Shown: piece after piece, positions 53,066 to 62,439 of the stretch
How positions within the stretch are numbered: position 1 is the stretch's first letter
How the letters are laid out: every line of letters starts with the position of its first letter
Assembly: GCF_012972675.1 (NCBI RefSeq)
Contig: NZ_JABCRE010000004.1
Location: 1 to 64,000 of the forward strand
Length of the DNA stretch: 64,000 nucleotides
Origin: Pontixanthobacter rizhaonensis
GTDB lineage: Bacteria; Pseudomonadota; Alphaproteobacteria; Sphingomonadales; Sphingomonadaceae
Direction of reading: 5' to 3'
Translations under genes and position numbers: made by a program
The notes under the pieces: generated by a model
What the model was told of the DNA's origin: nothing
Seen by the model: the letters and a program-made list of their open reading frames with translations, nothing else
Databases searched by the model: none

Positions 53066-53674
53066 TCAGCCCCGGCCCACCTCGAACAGAGCATATTCCG
53101 CACGCCAGTTAGCGCCCATCTCGCCAATTTCCTGCTCCTGCGTGAAGAACCAGCGGTTGGCGATTGCGACACCCAAATCATTGGCGAGCAATTCAAAGTC
53201 TTTCACCGTGACGTGGTGGATGTTTTCCGTCTCATACCATGTGACCGGCAAGTGCCGTGTCACCGGCATTTGCCCTTTGCTCATCAGTGCCCAACGCATC
53301 CGCCAATATGCAAAGTTCGGAAAACTGACAAAGGCGCGGCGGCCGACCCGCAGCAGTTCCTGCATTATCCGATCAGGCCGCGCGGCGGTTTGTAATGTTT
53401 GGCTCAAAATGGCGTAATCAAAGGCGCCGTCAGGATAGAACGTTAGGTCATGGTCGGCATCGCCTTGCACCACTGACAGTCCTTGCGCGACACAGCGTTC
53501 CACGCTGGCACCGTTTATTTCAATCCCGCGTGCATCCACTTGCTTCTGGTCGCGCAAAGCCGCCATCAATATGCCGTCTCCGCATCCAACATCCAGCGCC
53601 CGGCTGCCCGGTTCGATATGATCAAAGATCACTGCCAGATCGGGGCGCAGAGCGTTATTGGGCGCCGCAGTCAT
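53066..53674 (-). CDS. metW: Methionine biosynthesis protein MetW
   Basis: The 202-residue methyltransferase-fold protein has the SAM-binding loop [17 protein letters not shown] and the MetW patterns [38 protein letters not shown] and [10 protein letters not shown]. MetW works with MetX in homoserine acylation in many proteobacteria. Its start overlaps the metX stop by four bases. Confidence 0.94.
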   Translation of the reverse strand: MTAAPNNALRPDLAVIFDHIEPGSRALDVGCGDGILMAALRDQKQVDARGIEINGASVERCVAQGLSVVQGDADHDLTFYPDGAFDYAILSQTLQTAARPDRIMQELLRVGRRAFVSFPNFAYWRMRWALMSKGQMPVTRHLPVTWYETENIHHVTVKDFELLANDLGVAIANRWFFTQEQEIGEMGANWRAEYALFEVGRG

Positions 53675-54783
53675 TCGATGAACCCCTTAACCACCCGGTC
53701 GAGTTCGGGCGATTCCAACAAGAAGCTGTCATGTCCGTATGGGGCGCTCAGCTCCACAAAGCTAACCGGTGCGCCTGCGGCATTGAGAGCATGGACAACA
53801 TGGCGGCTTTCCGACGTTGGATAGAGCCAATCGCTGTCAAAACTGACCAGACAGAAGCGTGCCGGTGTCCCTGCAAAAGCATCTGCCAGCAGGCCGCTTC
53901 CTTTACCGTCTGAACATTCTTCAGCCAGATCAAAATAATCCATCGCCCGCGTTATATAGAGGTAAGAATTGGCATCGAAGCGCCGCGTAAACCCGCTGCC
54001 CTGATAGCGTAGATAGCTTTCCACCTGAAAATCCGCATCGAAACCAAAGCTTTTGGATTGCCGATCTTGCAAACGCCGCCCGAATTTATCGGTCAGTCCG
54101 GCTTCTGACAAATAGGTGATGTGGGCTGCCATCCGTGCAACAGCCAAGCCGGAATCAGGGGTGCTGCCGCTGGCGTAGTAATCACCATCTGCCCAATTGG
54201 GGTCCGCCATGATCGCTTGGCGTCCAACCTCGTGGAAGGCGATATTCTGCGCAGAATGCCGCGCAGTTGTGGCAATGGCGAGTACCCTGGCCGCTCTGTC
54301 AGGGAAGTTGGCGGCCAGGCTCAATGCTTGCATTCCGCCCATTGACCCGCCGACAACCGCGTGCAGCTGTGCAATGCCGAGATGATCGAGAAGGCCAACC
54401 AGTCCGCGGACCATATCGCGAATGGTGATGACCGGAAAGCGCATGGCATAGGGTTTGCCATCGGAGGCATGAGCGGCGGGCCCGCTCGATCCCATACAGC
54501 TGCCGATCACATTGGCGCAAATGACATGGTATCTGTTTGTATCAATGGGTAGGCCGGGGCCGACCATACGTTCCCACCAACCCGGCTTCCCCGTGACAGG
54601 ATGCTCGCTCGCCACGAATTGATCGCCCGTCAATGCATGGCAAAGGAGAATGGCATTGCCTTTATCGTCAGCCAATTCCCCATAGGTTTCATAGGCGATA
54701 GAGACATTCTCCAGAACCTCACCACTATCAAGCGGCAAGGCATCGGGCAGCGTCACGGCGCGAAAGGCTGGGTTGGAAACCAT
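53671..54783 (-). CDS. metX: Homoserine O-acetyltransferase MetX
   Basis: The 370-residue alpha/beta hydrolase has the nucleophile Ser in [12 protein letters not shown], acid Asp in FDSDWLYP and His in YGHDSFLL, plus [19 protein letters not shown] and [11 protein letters not shown] of the MetX family. It makes O-acetyl- (or O-succinyl-) homoserine for methionine synthesis. Acyl preference cannot be read by eye. It is coupled to metW and diverges from hisC across 121 bases containing a pair of direct repeats. Confidence 0.94.
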   Translation of the reverse strand: MVSNPAFRAVTLPDALPLDSGEVLENVSIAYETYGELADDKGNAILLCHALTGDQFVASEHPVTGKPGWWERMVGPGLPIDTNRYHVICANVIGSCMGSSGPAAHASDGKPYAMRFPVITIRDMVRGLVGLLDHLGIAQLHAVVGGSMGGMQALSLAANFPDRAARVLAIATTARHSAQNIAFHEVGRQAIMADPNWADGDYYASGSTPDSGLAVARMAAHITYLSEAGLTDKFGRRLQDRQSKSFGFDADFQVESYLRYQGSGFTRRFDANSYLYITRAMDYFDLAEECSDGKGSGLLADAFAGTPARFCLVSFDSDWLYPTSESRHVVHALNAAGAPVSFVELSAPYGHDSFLLESPELDRVVKGFIE

Positions 54784-54797
54784 TGCTGCGCCGATTG

Positions 54798-54839
54798 CGA
54801 TACCCTAGCGGGTGTGTCAACGGACCTCGGTACCCTAGC
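54798..54839. promoter_or_regulatory. Pair of 12-base direct repeats in the metX-hisC intergenic region
   Basis: CGATACCCTAGC (54798-54809) and CGGTACCCTAGC (54828-54839) differ at one base and start 30 bases apart, close to three helical turns. They lie 15-56 bases before the metX start. The arrangement suits a tandem operator for methionine regulation, or an RNA element in the metX leader. Confidence 0.5.
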
Positions 54840-54904
54840 TTGCCAATAGCCCATTCTTTCTACTCTGTCCTAATACCCAGAAAACCGGTAGACGCCCGCC
54901 CATT

Positions 54905-56014
54905 ATGGAAGAGCAAAACTCATCAGCGCCGACGCCAAAACCGTGGATCAATGCGATCCACGCCTATGTACCGGGCAAAGCGCATAGCGATGACGGCGGA
55001 AAGCTGGTTAAATTATCGGCGAATGAGAATCCGCTGGGTACTTCTGCCGATGCACTGGCAGCGCTTAATGCGGCACCGGCGCCTGCATATTATCCGGATC
55101 CGGATTCTCATGAGCTTCGCGCGGCGCTGGGCGATTTGCACCGGATTGATCCAGCGCGGATAGTATGCGCTGCCGGATCTGGTGATCTGTTGGGCCTTGC
55201 CGCTCAGGCCTATGCTGGTCCCGGTGATGAAATCCTGTTCAGCCGTTTCAGTTTCTCGCTCTATGAAATTGTCGCCAAGAAATGCGGCGCGACGCCAATC
55301 ACCGCGCCTGACGATGATTTTGGGACGGATGTCGATGCACTGCTAGCCGCCATCACATCAAAGACCCGTGTGGTGTTTGTCGCAAACCCGAATAACCCCA
55401 CCGGCAGCTTCTTGCAGGCAGAAGAGTTAGCCCGGCTCCACACGGCACTGCCGGCTCACATATTGTTGGTGATTGATCACGCTTATGCTGAATATTTGAG
55501 CGAGGATGAAAATGATGGGGGGCTGGATCTGGCGGCACAGCACACCAATGTCCTGATCACGCGAACCTTTTCCAAAATTTATGGATTGGCAGGTGAACGT
55601 ATCGGCTGGGCTACGGGTCATGCTGATATCATCGGATCACTCAACCGTATTCGCGGACCATTCAATGTCACCAATCACGGGCAGGCGGCTGCTCTTGCTG
55701 CGGTTGGCGATCAAGATTTTGTCATCCGGTCGCGCGATCACAATGCTGCTGAATTGGAGCGTTTCACCACCTTCATCGAAGGGTTGGGCAATCATGGGCT
55801 TCGCGCGGTATCTAGCAAAGCCAACTTTCTGCTTGTGCTGTTCGAGGGGGCAGTATCGGCTGAGGAGGCGTATCAGGCCCTAGCAAGAGGCGGCTATGCT
55901 ACACGCTGGTTACCGGGGCAGGGCTTGCCGCACGGTCTCCGCATTACCATCGGCACGACGCAGCAGATGGACGATGTCATGGATATATTACGCAATCTGC
56001 TGGAGCAGGCATAA
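54905..56014 (+). CDS. hisC: Histidinol-phosphate aminotransferase
   Basis: The 369-residue PLP aminotransferase has the HisC pattern: [43 protein letters not shown], and the PLP Lys in [15 protein letters not shown]. It catalyses a histidine-synthesis step; in this group the same enzyme often also transaminates aromatic precursors, which fits the coupling to tyrA. Its stop shares one base with the tyrA start. Confidence 0.94.
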   Translation: MEEQNSSAPTPKPWINAIHAYVPGKAHSDDGGKLVKLSANENPLGTSADALAALNAAPAPAYYPDPDSHELRAALGDLHRIDPARIVCAAGSGDLLGLAAQAYAGPGDEILFSRFSFSLYEIVAKKCGATPITAPDDDFGTDVDALLAAITSKTRVVFVANPNNPTGSFLQAEELARLHTALPAHILLVIDHAYAEYLSEDENDGGLDLAAQHTNVLITRTFSKIYGLAGERIGWATGHADIIGSLNRIRGPFNVTNHGQAAALAAVGDQDFVIRSRDHNAAELERFTTFIEGLGNHGLRAVSSKANFLLVLFEGAVSAEEAYQALARGGYATRWLPGQGLPHGLRITIGTTQQMDDVMDILRNLLEQA

Positions 56015-56889
56015 TGGCCATACAATCTGTTGGTATTATCGGCCTTGGTTTGTTGGGCGGCTCGATCGGCTTGGCGATTGCCAAACACTGCCCCGATATC
56101 CGCACGATGGGGTATGATGCGGATCCTGAGGCGCGAAATGCCGCGCGCGACCGCGGATTGGTACAGACAGTGTGCGATACAGCGGCAGCCGCGGCAGAGA
56201 AGGCTGACTTAGTCATTCTGTGCGTACCGGTTGGTGCAATGGGCTTTGCCGCCGATGCGGTTCGCAGCGCTTTGCCAGATGGCGTGATTGTCAGCGATGT
56301 CGGTTCATCCAAGCAGTCTGTGGCTGATACGCTGCGGGCGGCCCTACCTGATATTACGGTAATTCCGGCACACCCTGTGGCGGGTACCGAACAAAGCGGG
56401 CCAGAGGCGGGGTTTGCTGAGCTGTTTGAAGGCCGTTGGTGTATTCTGACTCCGCCGGATGACGTATCGGAAACCGATATCGGGGCGCTATCTGAATTCT
56501 GGCGTTCGCTTGGGTCCAAAATCGAGATCATGGATGCCCAGCATCACGATCTGGTGCTGGCCGTTACCAGCCATATCCCGCATCTGATTGCCTACACAAT
56601 TGTTGGCACAGCTTCTGACTTGGAAGAAGTGACCCGCAGCGAAGTGATCAAATATTCCGCAGGTGGCTTTCGTGATTTCACGCGGATTGCGGCTTCCGAT
56701 CCGACAATGTGGCGCGATGTATTTTTGAACAATAAGGACGCTGTTCTGGAAATGCTTGGCCGGTTCACAGAGGATCTTACCGCGCTGCAACGCGCCATCC
56801 GCCGCGGAGACGGTGATGCTTTGCATGAACTGTTTACCCGCACCCGCGCCATTCGCCGGTCAATTATTGAGCAAGGGCAGGACGTTTAA
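56014..56889 (+). CDS. tyrA: Prephenate/arogenate dehydrogenase
   Basis: The 291-residue NAD(P)-dependent dehydrogenase starts with the Rossmann loop IIGLGLLGGSIGLAIA and has VSDVGSSKQSVADTLRAALP, PAHPVAGTEQSGPEAG and TSHIPHLIAYTIVG, the TyrA core without a fused chorismate mutase. It makes the tyrosine precursor. It forms an operon with hisC and converges on plsC with a four-base overlap. Confidence 0.93.
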   Translation: MAIQSVGIIGLGLLGGSIGLAIAKHCPDIRTMGYDADPEARNAARDRGLVQTVCDTAAAAAEKADLVILCVPVGAMGFAADAVRSALPDGVIVSDVGSSKQSVADTLRAALPDITVIPAHPVAGTEQSGPEAGFAELFEGRWCILTPPDDVSETDIGALSEFWRSLGSKIEIMDAQHHDLVLAVTSHIPHLIAYTIVGTASDLEEVTRSEVIKYSAGGFRDFTRIAASDPTMWRDVFLNNKDAVLEMLGRFTEDLTALQRAIRRGDGDALHELFTRTRAIRRSIIEQGQDV

Positions 56890-57578
56890 GCTGCTGGCTT
56901 GTCATTCAAAGAATTGATTGCGTCCAGAACCTGACTTTCCACCTCTGCTCTTGGTAAACCCGGCGGGATGATTTCCCCGAACCGGTAGGTGATAATTCCG
57001 GGCCGCTTTAATCGGCGATGGTACAAAGGGCCGCTATTCACGGCCACGGGCACAACCGGCAGACCGATCAGCTTATAGAGCCCGGCGAAACCGGCGCGCA
57101 GTTCACCCCGTTCACCATGCTTCATCCGCGTTCCTTCGGGAAAGATCACTAAAGATCGCCCTTGCGCGGATATTGCCCGTGCCGCACTGACCATAGCGCG
57201 CAAGGCCTTGGCACCTTGGCCGCGATCTACGGGCACGCAGCCATAGACTTTGGCTGCCCAACCCCATCCGGGAATGTAGAACAATTCGCGCTTTGCAAAG
57301 GGTGAAGGCCAATCAAACAAAGCGGGCGCGTCGATCGCTTCAAAAAAGCTCTCATGCTTGATTGCGTAAAACACCGGTTCATCGGCTGGTGTCCCTTCTG
57401 TGCGTATTTCTATCCCGATAAATACGCGCAAGCACCAGCGGTGGAAATTGCACCACCCCCGGACGAATCTGCGCAAAGTGGGCACGCTGAAATACATCAC
57501 CAAGACCGAGCCGATAATGTAAATCGGGCTGACCAAATAGAACACCGAATAGAAAAGTAGATTGCGCACAATCAGCAT
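56886..57578 (-). CDS. plsC: 1-acylglycerol-3-phosphate acyltransferase
   Basis: The 230-residue membrane acyltransferase starts MLIVRNLLFYSVFYLVSPIY (N-terminal helices). It contains IKHESFFEAIDAP in the catalytic position and FPEGTRMKHGERGEL as substrate motif, plus VPVAVNSGPLY. The usual H(X4)D reads H-ESFF-E here, an acidic substitution I believe is common in this bacterial group. It makes phosphatidic acid. Seven bases downstream of the ydcF-like gene. Confidence 0.92.
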   Translation of the reverse strand: MLIVRNLLFYSVFYLVSPIYIIGSVLVMYFSVPTLRRFVRGWCNFHRWCLRVFIGIEIRTEGTPADEPVFYAIKHESFFEAIDAPALFDWPSPFAKRELFYIPGWGWAAKVYGCVPVDRGQGAKALRAMVSAARAISAQGRSLVIFPEGTRMKHGERGELRAGFAGLYKLIGLPVVPVAVNSGPLYHRRLKRPGIITYRFGEIIPPGLPRAEVESQVLDAINSLNDKPAA

Positions 57579-57585
57579 GACCAAG

Positions 57586-58116
57586 CTAACCCCGCCACAT
57601 GGTGGCGACACGGCTCGCCATGTATTTGTGATATTCTAGAAAAAGGATCCGCAATGAGGGCTCAGACTGAACTGCATCGCCAATAATCTCTACATTGTCC
57701 GGAATCTGTTTTTCCAGCTCATTGCGTGCCCTGCGCATATGCCAATCTGTGGTTACGAGCCGCAATTTTGTGACGCCCCGTTTCTTGATCCATTCGGCGG
57801 TTTCTGTTGCGTTGCCTCTGGTATCAACCGCGTCAAAGCCAAGGGTAACGCAGCATTCCATTGTTTCCATCGGGACGTTGAACTGCGCGGCAAATTCACC
57901 GGGCTTCACTTCACGGTCAACGCCCGTCACCAGCATTTCTTTGGCTTCATCTTTCGCCAGCACTTCCAGCCCATGTTCAATGCGCCCGGCGGCTCCGGTT
58001 GGTACGATCACTGCCTCACTTACGCCGCCCTCATACGGGCCGGGTAGGGTAGTGGTGAACCACGCGAAGCCGATAAACCAAATTATCGCAAGGGTTGCCA
58101 GAACACGCCGCATCAT
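57586..58116 (-). CDS. YdcF/DUF218-family membrane-anchored protein
   Basis: The 176-residue protein starts at ATG 58116 (MMRRVLATLAIIWFIGFAWF), which overlaps the ftsX stop by four bases; the frame extends upstream inside ftsX but not as protein. One N-terminal helix anchors a DUF218 domain (EAVIVPTGAAGRIEHGLEVL, RGNATETAEWIKKRGVTKLR, LVTTDWHMRRARNELEK). DUF218 members such as ElyC and SanA act in envelope metabolism. Position after ftsEX fits a cell-wall role. Confidence 0.88.
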   Translation of the reverse strand: MMRRVLATLAIIWFIGFAWFTTTLPGPYEGGVSEAVIVPTGAAGRIEHGLEVLAKDEAKEMLVTGVDREVKPGEFAAQFNVPMETMECCVTLGFDAVDTRGNATETAEWIKKRGVTKLRLVTTDWHMRRARNELEKQIPDNVEIIGDAVQSEPSLRILFLEYHKYMASRVATMWRG

Positions 58117-59048
58117 AGCATCCGCCGAAGGGCGCCCATCACGGTCAGGCGGGCCGTTAAAACCGCCACCGCCACACCGGCCAGCGGTATCAGCGCGATG
58201 AGCAGCCAGTCCACCCATCCAAGCCCGCCGCCCGCAATCATGCCGGAGCCGAGCTGTTCAAATTGACCGCCCAAGACCAAGATCGCCACCAATCCCAAGG
58301 CCAGTCCAACCGCCCCGCCAAGGATGGCATCGAAACCGACAGAGCGTTCAAAAATACGGGCGATCTGCGGGTCTGTACCGCCGAGCAAATGCACGACTTC
58401 GATCGTATCATGATTAGTACCAAGGGCCGTGCGGGCAGCCAACCACACAGCCGCTGCACTGGTTAGGCCCAGCAAGATGACCAGCGCAGCGGCCAGCCAT
58501 TGCAGCGATGACAGGGCAGAAAAAATCGGGCCAAGCCAGCTTGATTGTGCATCGATCCGCGCGGCCGGAGCTGCACTGGCCAATAATCCGCGCAGCGTGT
58601 TCAAATTCCCTTCGGTAATGTCTTCTCGTAGCCTGACATCAATCAGAGCCGGTACGGGCACTGCTTCATTATTATTGGCCCCGACACCCAACCATGGCTC
58701 CAGCAATGTATTGAGCTCTTCGTCAGACACACGCTGGACAGACGCAACCGTCGGGTGTTCGGCCAGCAATTGTTCCGCAATGGCTGCTTGCCGATTGCGC
58801 TCGCTAGCTGATGCCTCGATAATTTGTACAGTAGCGCCGCCTGCCAATTCTGCCCGGGCGTTTGAGGCGACATTGCTCATGGCCAATCCGCCAGCGGCGG
58901 CAATGACCGTCAACGCAACCATAATCGCAATGACCCACGGCACTGGCCCAGCTAGCCGTGTATGGGGCACCAATTGGGCGGCCTGTTCACCGCCGAACGG
59001 ATTAAGCCCGCGAACCGTCTTGCTGCCGAGAGTTGGCGGCTTCTTCAT
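58113..59048 (-). CDS. ftsX: Cell division ABC transporter permease-like protein FtsX
   Basis: The 311-residue protein has a cytoplasmic N-tail, one helix (VPWVIAIMVALTVIAAAGGLAM), a periplasmic domain of about 120 residues and three C-terminal helices with EVVHLLGGTDPQIARIFERS at the FtsE contact. With FtsE it regulates peptidoglycan hydrolases at the septum. Overlaps ftsE and the ydcF-like gene by four bases each. Confidence 0.92.
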   Translation of the reverse strand: MKKPPTLGSKTVRGLNPFGGEQAAQLVPHTRLAGPVPWVIAIMVALTVIAAAGGLAMSNVASNARAELAGGATVQIIEASASERNRQAAIAEQLLAEHPTVASVQRVSDEELNTLLEPWLGVGANNNEAVPVPALIDVRLREDITEGNLNTLRGLLASAAPAARIDAQSSWLGPIFSALSSLQWLAAALVILLGLTSAAAVWLAARTALGTNHDTIEVVHLLGGTDPQIARIFERSVGFDAILGGAVGLALGLVAILVLGGQFEQLGSGMIAGGGLGWVDWLLIALIPLAGVAVAVLTARLTVMGALRRML

Positions 59049-59797
59049 GTGTCAGGCTCCAAAGAACCATTGCCGGGCTGCATAGCTGAGCGGCGCGGCG
59101 GATAGCGGAGGGCGCCTGTCGGGTCAGACAGCCGGCCCTTATCTAGCCGCATAATCAGCGACGCCGGGACTTTCTTGAGCAAATGTACATCGTGTGTCGC
59201 GACCACCACCGTTGTGCCCAAACGATTGAGAGCCTCAAACAAGCGAAGCAATTTCAACGCCATGTCGGGATCAACGTTGCCGGTTGGTTCATCTGCCACC
59301 AGCATATCGGGTCGGCCAATCACCGCGCGGGCAATGGCAACCCGCTGTTGCTCCCCACCAGACAGTGTCGCAGGATGGGCCTCTGCCCGGTGGGAGAGCC
59401 CAACCCATTCCAGCATATCTGTTACCGGTTTGTGCAAATCTGCCTCGCGCACGCCGGATACGCGGAGCGGCAATGCGATATTGTCAAATGCAGACAGGTG
59501 CGGGACCAAGCGAAAGTCCTGAAATACCACGCCCAGTCTGCGCCGGTAGGCTGGCAAACGATCGCGGGGCAAGGTGATAACATCGGTGCCAAACATCCTG
59601 ATCGCACCGCGAGAGGGGCGCTGAGCTAGATAAAGCAATTTGAGCAGGGAGGTTTTTCCGGCACCGCTGGCACCAGTCAGAAAGTAAAAGCTTCCTGGAA
59701 AAAGTGTAAAGGACACATCGCTCAGCACCTCGCGGTCCGTACCATACCGCAAGCCGACATTATCGAACGTAACGCCCTCATTTTGGTCAGTCGTCAT
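59045..59797 (-). CDS. ftsE: Cell division ATP-binding protein FtsE
   Basis: The 250-residue ATPase starts at MTTDQNEGVTF. It has Walker A TGASGAGKTSLLKLLY, Q-loop VFQDFRLVPHLSAFDN, signature LSGGEQQRVAIARAV and Walker B LVADEPTGNVDP, the FtsE variants. It energises FtsX, encoded by the overlapping downstream gene. Confidence 0.93.
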   Translation of the reverse strand: MTTDQNEGVTFDNVGLRYGTDREVLSDVSFTLFPGSFYFLTGASGAGKTSLLKLLYLAQRPSRGAIRMFGTDVITLPRDRLPAYRRRLGVVFQDFRLVPHLSAFDNIALPLRVSGVREADLHKPVTDMLEWVGLSHRAEAHPATLSGGEQQRVAIARAVIGRPDMLVADEPTGNVDPDMALKLLRLFEALNRLGTTVVVATHDVHLLKKVPASLIMRLDKGRLSDPTGALRYPPRRSAMQPGNGSLEPDT

Positions 59798-59952
59798 AAA
59801 GAACACCTGTCTTGGTCTGATAAAGTGATCGAGATGAGCATGATATGCGGCCTATAGCCGTCCTTCGATGTGGAAAAAAGGTGTGCTGTGACCTTCATAC
59901 AGTCGGACAAGCCTTGTTGCGATTTGCACACAGTCCTAAGAGCATTGCTGCA

Positions 59953-60831
59953 ATGATCATTTCATGTCCCGCCTGTTCGACCCGTTATGTGGTGCCTGAT
60001 AACGCCATTAGCGCTGAAGGTCGAACTGTGCGTTGTGCAAAATGCCGTCATAGCTGGCATCAAGACGGCCCGGCTCGAAACTTGAAGGACTTTACGCCAA
60101 CGTCTGTCGAGCCTGCGCCAGAGGAACCAGACGCCGCGCCGTCAAAACCTGAACCTGCTCCTAAGCCCGGTTTCAGTAACACGCATGTTCCTCCGCAGTC
60201 TGATGATTTCACATCTGCAAGGACGATGCCCAAGCCTGAACAGGCGAAGGATGCAGAATCTGTTGCCCCGGCAGCCCCGCCAACTGCGCCGCCTGCCCCA
60301 CCTGCCGCTCCTACAGTCGTTGCGGTGGAGGATGAAGGTGAGCCCAACATTCCGTTTGACGATGATGCGTCGCAATTTGATTACGAGCCGCCCTTCCGGC
60401 CGCGCCGCAATCCGCTCAAAATATGGACAGCAGCGGGTGTGGTGTTTGCTTTAATTGCGATGATCACGGTTGGTGCAGTGAGCTATTACGGTTTGCCTGA
60501 ATGGGTTCCAGTCAGCCGCCCGACTTTCGCGGTTGCGCAACCGGATTTGGTGCTAGACTTTCCAGCAGACCAGCAAGACCGTCGGACATTGCCCGACGGA
60601 TCGGAATTTTTTAGTGCAAGCGGCACCATTACCAATGTCGGTCGGGCCGAGCTGAGCGTGCCTTCCATACTGATTTTGATGCGCGATCAACGCGATAGGG
60701 TGGTGTATAGCTGGGTAGTTGTGCCGCCAAAGGCCAGCCTCGCCCCCGGCGAAAGCACGACCATCAACGAGGTGGCAACCGATGTGCCCAAATCAGCGAA
60801 ATTTGCCGAGATCGGCTGGAAACCAAGCTGA
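59953..60831 (+). CDS. Zinc-ribbon (MJ0042-type) membrane protein, DUF3426-like
   Basis: The 292-residue protein starts at [12 protein letters not shown]. An N-terminal MJ0042 zinc ribbon (CPAC...CAKC, about residues 4-34) is followed by an acidic, Pro/Ala-rich linker (about 55-140), one transmembrane helix ([20 protein letters not shown]) and an extracytoplasmic beta domain ([38 protein letters not shown]). This layout is common in Alphaproteobacteria and its role is not established. It diverges from ftsE. Confidence 0.88.
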   Translation: MIISCPACSTRYVVPDNAISAEGRTVRCAKCRHSWHQDGPARNLKDFTPTSVEPAPEEPDAAPSKPEPAPKPGFSNTHVPPQSDDFTSARTMPKPEQAKDAESVAPAAPPTAPPAPPAAPTVVAVEDEGEPNIPFDDDASQFDYEPPFRPRRNPLKIWTAAGVVFALIAMITVGAVSYYGLPEWVPVSRPTFAVAQPDLVLDFPADQQDRRTLPDGSEFFSASGTITNVGRAELSVPSILILMRDQRDRVVYSWVVVPPKASLAPGESTTINEVATDVPKSAKFAEIGWKPS

Positions 60832-60974
60832 GTACCGGCTTCCTGATTGGATGGTTGCACAATCAATTCAAAGTCAGTGAAACTTCCTGCAGACGGCGCT
60901 TGCGAAGGGGCAAACCCTTTGCTAGTGGCGCGCTCCTACCAAGCGGGGCGGTTTTCTTCCCTAGCTGACTGAGT

Positions 60975-61061
60975 GCGGTCGTGGCGGAACTGGTAGACGC
61001 GCAACGTTGAGGTCGTTGTGGCCGAAAGGCCGTGGAAGTTCGAGTCTTCTCGACCGCACCA
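60975..61061 (+). tRNA. tRNA-Leu (anticodon GAG)
   Basis: Class II tRNA of 87 bases: acceptor GCGGTCG pairs with CGACCGC, D-arm GGCGGAACTGGTAGACGC, anticodon stem CAACG/CGTTG with loop TTGAGGT (GAG), long variable arm (GGCCGAAAGGCC hairpin) and T-arm GAAGTTCGAGTCTTC. The CCA end is encoded. No integration repeat was noticed beside this copy. Confidence 0.96.
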
Positions 61062-61255
61062 AACATGAAGCCCTGTTTTATGCTCATTCTAGGGCGCAGC
61101 GGCTAGTATCAGCCGCATTCATCAAATATCACTTGGCGAATGGCGCAGTGTGAGCCTGCGAAGATGCCGTGTACATCGAAGATGAATATGCGGTTCGATC
61201 TCATTCGAGTTTTGCACCCGGCTGGGACCGAACCGCTATAGGTAACCTGCTGCGG

Positions 61256-61636
61256 TTATTCGACTCGCATCATCGTGCAGACTTTGTTGCCCGCTGGATC
61301 GCGCAGATAGGCAAGATGCATTTGCATGCCGCCGCCTTCACGAATGCCCGGTGGGTCTTCGATTGCGGTACCGCCATTGGCGACGCCCGCAGCGTGCCAT
61401 GCCTCGGCCATTTCAGGACTGTCGACTGCAAAGCCGATTGTCCCGCCATTGGCGTGAGTCGCTGGCTGGCCGTCAATTGGTTTGGTGATGATGAAAATGC
61501 TGCCATCTTTGATGTACATCACCCGGCCTTTAGGATCGACCATGCCTTCGCGCCCGCCAAGAGCGACAAAACATGCATCATAAAATTTCTTTGCAGCATC
61601 GATATCATCGGCACCGACCATTACATGGCTGAACAT
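61256..61636 (-). CDS. VOC-family (glyoxalase/bleomycin-resistance fold) protein
   Basis: The 126-residue protein starts behind TAAGGAGAGA. It has the paired beta-alpha-beta-beta-beta units of VOC proteins: MFSHVMVGADDIDAAKKFYD, TIGFAVDSPEMAEAWHAAGV and the C-terminal AYLRDPAGNKVCTMMRVE. It is close in pattern to the next VOC gene upstream, so the two are paralogues. Last gene of the minus-strand frmA cluster; possible substrate a glutathione adduct, not shown. Confidence 0.88.
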   Translation of the reverse strand: MFSHVMVGADDIDAAKKFYDACFVALGGREGMVDPKGRVMYIKDGSIFIITKPIDGQPATHANGGTIGFAVDSPEMAEAWHAAGVANGGTAIEDPPGIREGGGMQMHLAYLRDPAGNKVCTMMRVE

Positions 61637-61661
61637 ACAATTCTCTCCTTAGAATTTCGGC

Positions 61662-62054
61662 TTAGGCCGGACGGTGAATGCCGCACAGTTTGTGACCATC
61701 GGGATCGGTGAAATAGCACAGATACATCGGCCCCATGCTGCCTTCGCGAAGGCCAGGAGGGTCTTCAATGCTGGTCCCGCCATTGGCGACCGCGACATCG
61801 TGCAATTCCTGAATTTGATCCGGTGAATTGCATGCAAAACCAATAGTGCTGCCGTTGGAAGGGGTCACTGGCTTGCCATTGATAGGCTCGCTGACAGAGA
61901 AGGTTGATCCGTCATGTTGGTAAAACAGACGGGTTTGGCCTGTGTCATTGACATGAGCCATGGGCTCGCCTGCGCCCAATACGCCTAGAACGGCGTTGTA
62001 AAAGCTCTTCGATTTTTCAATGTCGCTTGAGCCGATCATTATGTGGTTCAGCAT
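61662..62054 (-). CDS. VOC-family protein, paralogue of its neighbour
   Basis: The 130-residue protein starts at MLNHIMIGSSDIEKSKSFYN behind AAGGAGAGAAG; upstream codons were excluded. It shares GSTIGFACNSPDQIQELHDV, NGGTSIEDPPGLREG and YFTDPDGHKLCGIHRP with the following VOC gene, showing local duplication. It lies between the cupin gene and the second VOC gene on the same strand. Confidence 0.88.
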   Translation of the reverse strand: MLNHIMIGSSDIEKSKSFYNAVLGVLGAGEPMAHVNDTGQTRLFYQHDGSTFSVSEPINGKPVTPSNGSTIGFACNSPDQIQELHDVAVANGGTSIEDPPGLREGSMGPMYLCYFTDPDGHKLCGIHRPA

Positions 62055-62070
62055 TCTTCTCTCCTTACTA

Positions 62071-62439
62071 TTATAGATCAATCGCCTTGGTGGCGGTTGC
62101 GGGGTCGCCGGTATTGGCAGTATCTTTCGGGTCGATGATCACCATCTGCACTTCTCCGTTCAGCGCACGGGGGCGGTGTTCGGTTCCGCGTGGGACGACA
62201 ATCATCTGGCCTTGCTCCAGCACCTCGGTGTGGCCACGAAATTCCATTGTCAGTGTGCCGGAAACAACCAGAAACAGTTCATCACTGTCAGTGTGGCTGT
62301 GCCATTGAAAGTCACCCTCAGCCTTGGCGAGGCGCACTTCATTGTCGTTATAGCGCGCCACGATGCGCGGTGCCCAATGGTCGCAAAACTGGCCAAACTT
62401 TTCTGCCAGATCAACTTTAGAAGGGGTCGTTTGAACCAT
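62071..62439 (-). CDS. Cupin-domain protein
   Basis: The 122-residue single-domain cupin has motif 1 in HSHTDSDELFLVVSGTLTME and motif 2 in GQMIVVPRGTEHRPRALNGE, giving the usual metal-binding His and Glu residues. The ATG shares a base with the frmA stop (TGATG at 62439), so it is translationally coupled to frmA. A protective or auxiliary role in aldehyde metabolism is inferred from position. Confidence 0.88.
   Translation of the reverse strand: MVQTTPSKVDLAEKFGQFCDHWAPRIVARYNDNEVRLAKAEGDFQWHSHTDSDELFLVVSGTLTMEFRGHTEVLEQGQMIVVPRGTEHRPRALNGEVQMVIIDPKDTANTGDPATATKAIDL

Noticed and set aside
54784-54904. SAM-II riboswitch in front of metX
   Set aside because: Expected for some alphaproteobacterial met genes, but I could not build the pseudoknot; only direct repeats are clear.
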